From CAYNFH01 sp964396385 (GTDB lineage: Bacteria > Armatimonadota > Chthonomonadetes > Chthonomonadales > CAJBBX01), in contig CAYNFH010000271.1 in NCBI GenBank assembly GCA_964396385.1, positions 1 to 7,960 of the forward strand: a DNA stretch of 7,960 bases. The letters run 5' to 3'. The notes under the pieces were generated by a model. It ran no database searches, was not told the origin of the DNA, and worked only from the letters and a program-made list of their open reading frames with translations. Positions 6,341 through 7,960 of this stretch are shown in pieces. Position 1 is the first letter of the stretch, and each line of letters opens with the position of its first letter. The translations under genes were made by a program, and so were the position numbers.

Positions 6341-6341
6341 G
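6321..6341 (-). promoter_or_regulatory. HAIR-like HspR operator overlapping the dnaK promoter
   Basis: On the minus strand the site reads CTTGACA-N7-ACTAAAG. The known HspR-associated inverted repeat (HAIR) is CTTGAGT-N7-ACTCAAG. Agreement is 11 of 14 specified bases with the exact 7-base spacing. The left half-site contains the -35 box and the right half-site lies in the spacer, so bound HspR would block RNA polymerase. The repressor gene is the last gene of the operon it would control. No CIRCE element (HrcA operator) was seen. Confidence 0.65.
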
Positions 6342-6387
6342 TCACGTACGCACGTTACTGCGCCCCCGGTTTCAACCGAGAGCCGTG

Positions 6388-6396
6388 TGTTACAAT
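6388..6396 (+). promoter_or_regulatory. Possible extended -10 promoter for the His/Tyr-rich gene
   Basis: TGT-TACAAT is an extended -10 box with five of six matching bases and a TG dinucleotide at the right place. No good -35 box lies 16-18 bases before it. It points rightward toward the gene at 6608 and would give a ~200-base leader. This is a weak candidate. Confidence 0.3.
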
Positions 6397-6607
6397 CCAG
6401 CAGACCGGCGGCCGCCTTTCGCCGGATGGGAGGCACCCACGCTCCGCCGCCCGGCGCCTTCCTCCTGCACGGCTTTGAGCCCGGCCGCTTCGGAACCGTA
6501 CAGCCGTGCTTGCCGTCCTAGTCTTGCGGGTTTCCGGCACATTCCGTTCGGTCTCGCGGTATCCGCGGAGCCGGGCCGGATCCAGTATGTGCTTGGAGGT
6601 AAGAGAG
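6397..6607 (+). other. Long leader/intergenic stretch with one inverted repeat
   Basis: Nothing in the ~210 bases before the His/Tyr-rich gene looks clearly coding. The only notable structure is a perfect 8-bp inverted repeat, GCACGGCT (6467-6474) and AGCCGTGC (6502-6509), around a 27-base GC-rich loop. I recognise no riboswitch or RNA family. An open frame reaching back to 6506 is an upstream extension of the gene at 6608 without its own ribosome site. The stretch between dnaK and position 6397 is accounted for by the dnaK leader, promoter and operator. Confidence 0.4.
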
Positions 6608-6862
6608 ATGATTAAGAAGGCTCGCCTCTTCGGCGGCGCCATCGCGGCGCTCTTCGCCATAGGGGGCATAACACTACCGTCCGCGGCAAAGGCGGACCAC
6701 TTGCGGCACCATCGCCACCGCTACTACCACTATGGGTACTACGGGACGTACTACCCGTCCACGTACTACGACACGCACTACGGGCCGAGATACTACGCCC
6801 CGATGTATCGGCACCACCACCACTACCATCGGTCGGGCATAACCCTGTACTACCGCTACTAG
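6608..6862 (+). CDS. Small secreted His/Tyr-rich peptide, function unknown
   Basis: The 84-residue precursor has a textbook signal peptide: basic MIKKAR, a hydrophobic core LFGGAIAALFAIGGITL (7-23), then PSAAKA with likely cleavage after Ala29. The mature ~55 residues contain 11 His, 17 Tyr and 7 Arg. His clusters sit at 34-37 and 69-74 (HHHHYH), with repeated YY pairs through the middle, ending YYRY. No Cys is present. ATG 6608 is supported by a perfect GGAGGT at 6595-6600, seven bases upstream, and a strong terminator follows the stop by 16 bases, so the gene is very likely real and monocistronic. I do not recognise a family. The composition suggests metal (Cu, Zn, Ni) binding, self-assembly or tyrosine cross-linking outside the inner membrane, but this is inference. 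Low complexity makes homology searching unreliable. Confidence 0.8.
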   Translation: MIKKARLFGGAIAALFAIGGITLPSAAKADHLRHHRHRYYHYGYYGTYYPSTYYDTHYGPRYYAPMYRHHHHYHRSGITLYYRY

Positions 6863-6878
6863 GCCCAAATCCGATGAA

Positions 6879-6912
6879 CGGCCCGGAGCACGCGCCTCCG
6901 GGCCGTTTTCTC
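6879..6912 (+). terminator. Strong intrinsic terminator of the His/Tyr-rich gene
   Basis: A perfect 10-bp stem, CGGCCCGGAG (6879-6888) with CTCCGGGCCG (6896-6905), encloses a 7-base loop and is followed by TTTTCTC (6906-6912). AA/TT pairs extend the stem outward. Read from the other strand the hairpin is preceded by the complementary A-tract and lies just past the stop codon of the minus-strand remnant at 6911. It may once have served both directions. Confidence 0.93.
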
Positions 6913-7048
6913 ATGTGGCCATTCCGGGCCCGCCGCGCTGCTCCAGCAACTCCGGGGAGAGCGGAATAGACGGCTTGTTCCCATCGAGGCCCGCGCGGTA
7001 GATCTCCGCCTCATTGTTCCTGGGAGTCTGAGTTTCGGGTTCACCGGT
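6911..7048 (-). pseudogene. N-terminal remnant of an FMN-dependent lactate oxidase/monooxygenase-like gene
   Basis: In this frame 45 residues read through EAEIYRAGLDGNKPSIP and LSPELLEQR before GGPGMAT and a stop. The pattern EIYxxGLxGxxPxxPxxxxxLE is how I recall the N-terminus of lactate 2-monooxygenase and related alpha-hydroxy-acid oxidases, where about 330 more residues with the FMN-binding barrel should follow. None follow here in any frame. There is no start codon close upstream in this frame. The adjacent minus frame ends at 7041 after protein-like sequence (SCFDPNWRAFL, QFLRAEELRGAGQNR), one base out of register, so a single frameshift near the GGGG at ~7054-7058 would join the two. 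Codon third positions are GC-rich as in real genes. Together this suggests a truncated and frameshifted relic. The family assignment rests on a short motif. Confidence 0.45.
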
Positions 7049-7158
7049 TCTGCCCCGCGCCGCGCAACTCCTCCGCGCGCAGGAACTGCCCTTGTCCGCG
7101 GAGAAAGGCGCGCCAGTTGGGATCGAAGCACGACACCGGTGTCGCGAGGAGGCCAACC

Positions 7159-7290
7159 ATGGACGCACAGAGGCGGCGCGCATACCGCTGGGACCAATTG
7201 GTCGCGCTGGCCCGCGTAACGGCCAGCGAGTACGGCACAGCGGCGGACAGCTACCGGCAGGCCTGCGAGCTCCTCCGGGTTCCGGTCTGA
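7159..7290 (+). CDS. Small ORF of 43 residues, upstream partner of the MFS gene
   Basis: ATG 7159 is preceded by GAGGAGG (7146-7152) six bases upstream, one of the best Shine-Dalgarno sequences in the window. The peptide begins MDAQRRRAYRWDQLVALAR and continues with VTASEYGTAADSYRQ and ACELLRVPV. It is charged, probably two amphipathic helices, with one Cys and no signal peptide or membrane span. Third codon positions are mostly G/C, consistent with translation. The stop lies 11 bases before the ATG of the transporter, which has no good ribosome site of its own, so the small ORF may drive translational coupling. I do not recognise the family. The opposite strand also has an open frame here, starting in the same CCATGG palindrome but without a ribosome site. 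Confidence 0.55.
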   Translation: MDAQRRRAYRWDQLVALARVTASEYGTAADSYRQACELLRVPV

Positions 7291-7301
7291 TCGACTTGCG
7301 G

Positions 7302-7955
7302 ATGGGTCTCTGGTGGCAGTTCCGCGCGTTAGCACCGCGGCAGAGGAACGCGTTCATCGCGGCGTTCCTGGGCTGGAGCCTCGACGCGTTCGACTACTTC
7401 GTCCTGGTGTTTGTCATAAAGGACGTTGCGGCCGAGTTTCACGTTGAGAAGACCGCGGTTGCCTTCGCCACCACGCTCACGCTCGCGTTTCGGCCGCTGG
7501 GCGCGTTGATCTTCGGCTGGGCCGCCGACCAGTACGGTCGCCGCATCCCGCTGATGATCAACGTGGTCTGCTACTCCGTTATCAGCCTCTTGTGCGGCTT
7601 TGCCCCATCGTTAGCGGTCTTTCTGGTCCTGAGGTCCCTGTTCGGCATTGCCATGGGCGGCGAATGGGGGCTTGGCGCGTCACTCGCGATGGAGTCCATC
7701 CCGGAGGAGATGCGCGGCATCCTCTCCGGCCTGCTTCAGGAGGGGTATCCGGTGGGATACCTCCTGGCGGCTATCGTCTATCCGCTCATCTATCCCCGGT
7801 TCGGCTGGCGGTGGATGTTCTTCGTCGGTATCGTTCCCGCGCTGCTCTCCCTCTTTATCCGGTCGAACGTGCAGGAATCACCTCTCTTTGTAGGGCGGAG
7901 CCAGCGAGCGGGCGAGCGGGCGTGCGGGCGAACGATCCTGCGAGGCGTGCGATAG
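7302..7955 (+). CDS. MFS transporter, SHS (lactate/sialate)-like, truncated after six membrane segments
   Basis: The 217 residues from ATG 7302 correspond to the N-terminal half of a ~400-440 aa proton-coupled MFS permease of the inner membrane. Six membrane segments are visible: about 18-39, 52-73, 83-101, 103-130, 139-163 and 169-187. Motifs include GWSLDAFDYFVLV in segment 1, the loop 2-3 motif GWAADQYGRR (72-81), RSLFGIAMGGEWGLGASLAME (segment 4) and SGLLQEGYPVGYLLA (segment 5). The GGEWG and LQEGYxVGYLLA motifs are typical of the sialate:H+/lactate (SHS) group. After VQESP (190-194), where the cytoplasmic loop before segment 7 should start, the frame runs into an 8-bp repeat array and stops at TAG 7953. 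The window ends five bases later, so a downstream continuation cannot be excluded. No strong ribosome site precedes ATG 7302; an in-frame TTG at 7296 is an alternative. Confidence 0.8.
   Translation: MGLWWQFRALAPRQRNAFIAAFLGWSLDAFDYFVLVFVIKDVAAEFHVEKTAVAFATTLTLAFRPLGALIFGWAADQYGRRIPLMINVVCYSVISLLCGFAPSLAVFLVLRSLFGIAMGGEWGLGASLAMESIPEEMRGILSGLLQEGYPVGYLLAAIVYPLIYPRFGWRWMFFVGIVPALLSLFIRSNVQESPLFVGRSQRAGERACGRTILRGVR
7904..7935 (+). repeat. Array of four 8-bp units (GCGAGCGG type) inside the MFS reading frame
   Basis: Four contiguous units are present: GCGAGCGG 7904-7911, GCGAGCGG 7912-7919, GCGTGCGG 7920-7927 and the weaker GCGAACGA 7928-7935. They share the GCGNNCGG pattern and period with the two arrays in the dnaK-dnaJ gap. 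Because the unit length is not a multiple of three, gain or loss of one unit would shift the transporter reading frame. Confidence 0.75.
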
Positions 7956-7960
7956 AATAT

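Noticed and set aside
6226..6360. CIRCE element (HrcA operator) upstream of dnaK
   Set aside because: No TTAGCACTC-N9-GAGTGCTAA-like sequence is present. The inverted repeat found has HAIR-type half-sites and a 7-base spacer.
6397..6607. Riboswitch or structured RNA before the His/Tyr-rich gene
   Set aside because: Apart from one 8-bp inverted repeat with a long loop, no conserved motif of a known class is visible, and GC-rich DNA gives such repeats by chance.
7092..7301. N-terminal extension of the MFS frame from a GTG at 7092
   Set aside because: The extra 70 residues are Arg/Gly/Pro-rich with no MFS similarity and overlap the better-supported small ORF at 7159-7290.
6859..7357. Long minus-strand open frames across 6859-7357 as intact genes
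   Set aside because: Most of these translations look like frame shadows. Only the 45 residues ending at 6911, and perhaps the frame ending at 7041, look protein-like, so I report a remnant and not an intact gene.

Overview
The window is GC-rich and gene-dense, about 7.96 kb of a bacterial chromosome. Three features point to a diderm member of the Terrabacteria, with Armatimonadota my best guess (an inference, not proven). DnaK lacks the nucleotide-binding-domain insertion seen in E. coli-type Hsp70. The heat-shock operon is dnaK-dnaJ-hspR, a repressor system typical of Actinomycetota, Chloroflexota, Deinococcota and relatives. The first gene encodes a beta-strand-rich protein ending in Phe, the usual C-terminal signature of an outer-membrane barrel.

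Region by region. (1) 1-753: 3' part of a probable outer-membrane beta-barrel gene. (2) 856-2618: a purine-control unit made of a strong sigma70-type promoter, a ZTP (pfl) riboswitch, an intrinsic terminator whose 5' arm is the conserved 3' element of the aptamer, and purH. ZMP/ZTP is the substrate pool of PurH, so the switch can read the need for PurH directly. (3) 2619-2833: a dense cluster of REP-like palindromes between the convergent purH and hspR genes. (4) 2834-6341, minus strand: the operon dnaK > dnaJ > hspR, read from a TTGACA-N17-CATAAT promoter that is overlapped by a HAIR-like operator. HspR, encoded last, should close an autoregulatory loop. There is no grpE, and DnaJ carries only half of the usual zinc-finger region. 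(5) 6608-6912: a small gene for a secreted His/Tyr-rich peptide with its own Shine-Dalgarno sequence and a very clear terminator. (6) 6911-7960: an apparently decayed locus. It holds an N-terminal remnant resembling FMN-dependent lactate oxidase/monooxygenase on the minus strand, a 43-codon small ORF with a strong Shine-Dalgarno sequence, and a lactate/sialate-type (SHS-like) MFS transporter that stops after six transmembrane segments inside an array of 8-bp repeats.

Three arrays of the same 8-bp unit family (roughly GCGWNCRG) occur in the window. Two lie in inverted orientation between dnaK and dnaJ, and the third is where the transporter is cut short. The most rewarding points are the complete ZTP switch, the HspR/HAIR loop, the half-zinc-finger DnaJ, the covarying palindrome cluster, the His/Tyr-rich peptide, and the broken lactate-like locus beside an 8-mer array. 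I do not see a clearly new multi-gene system.
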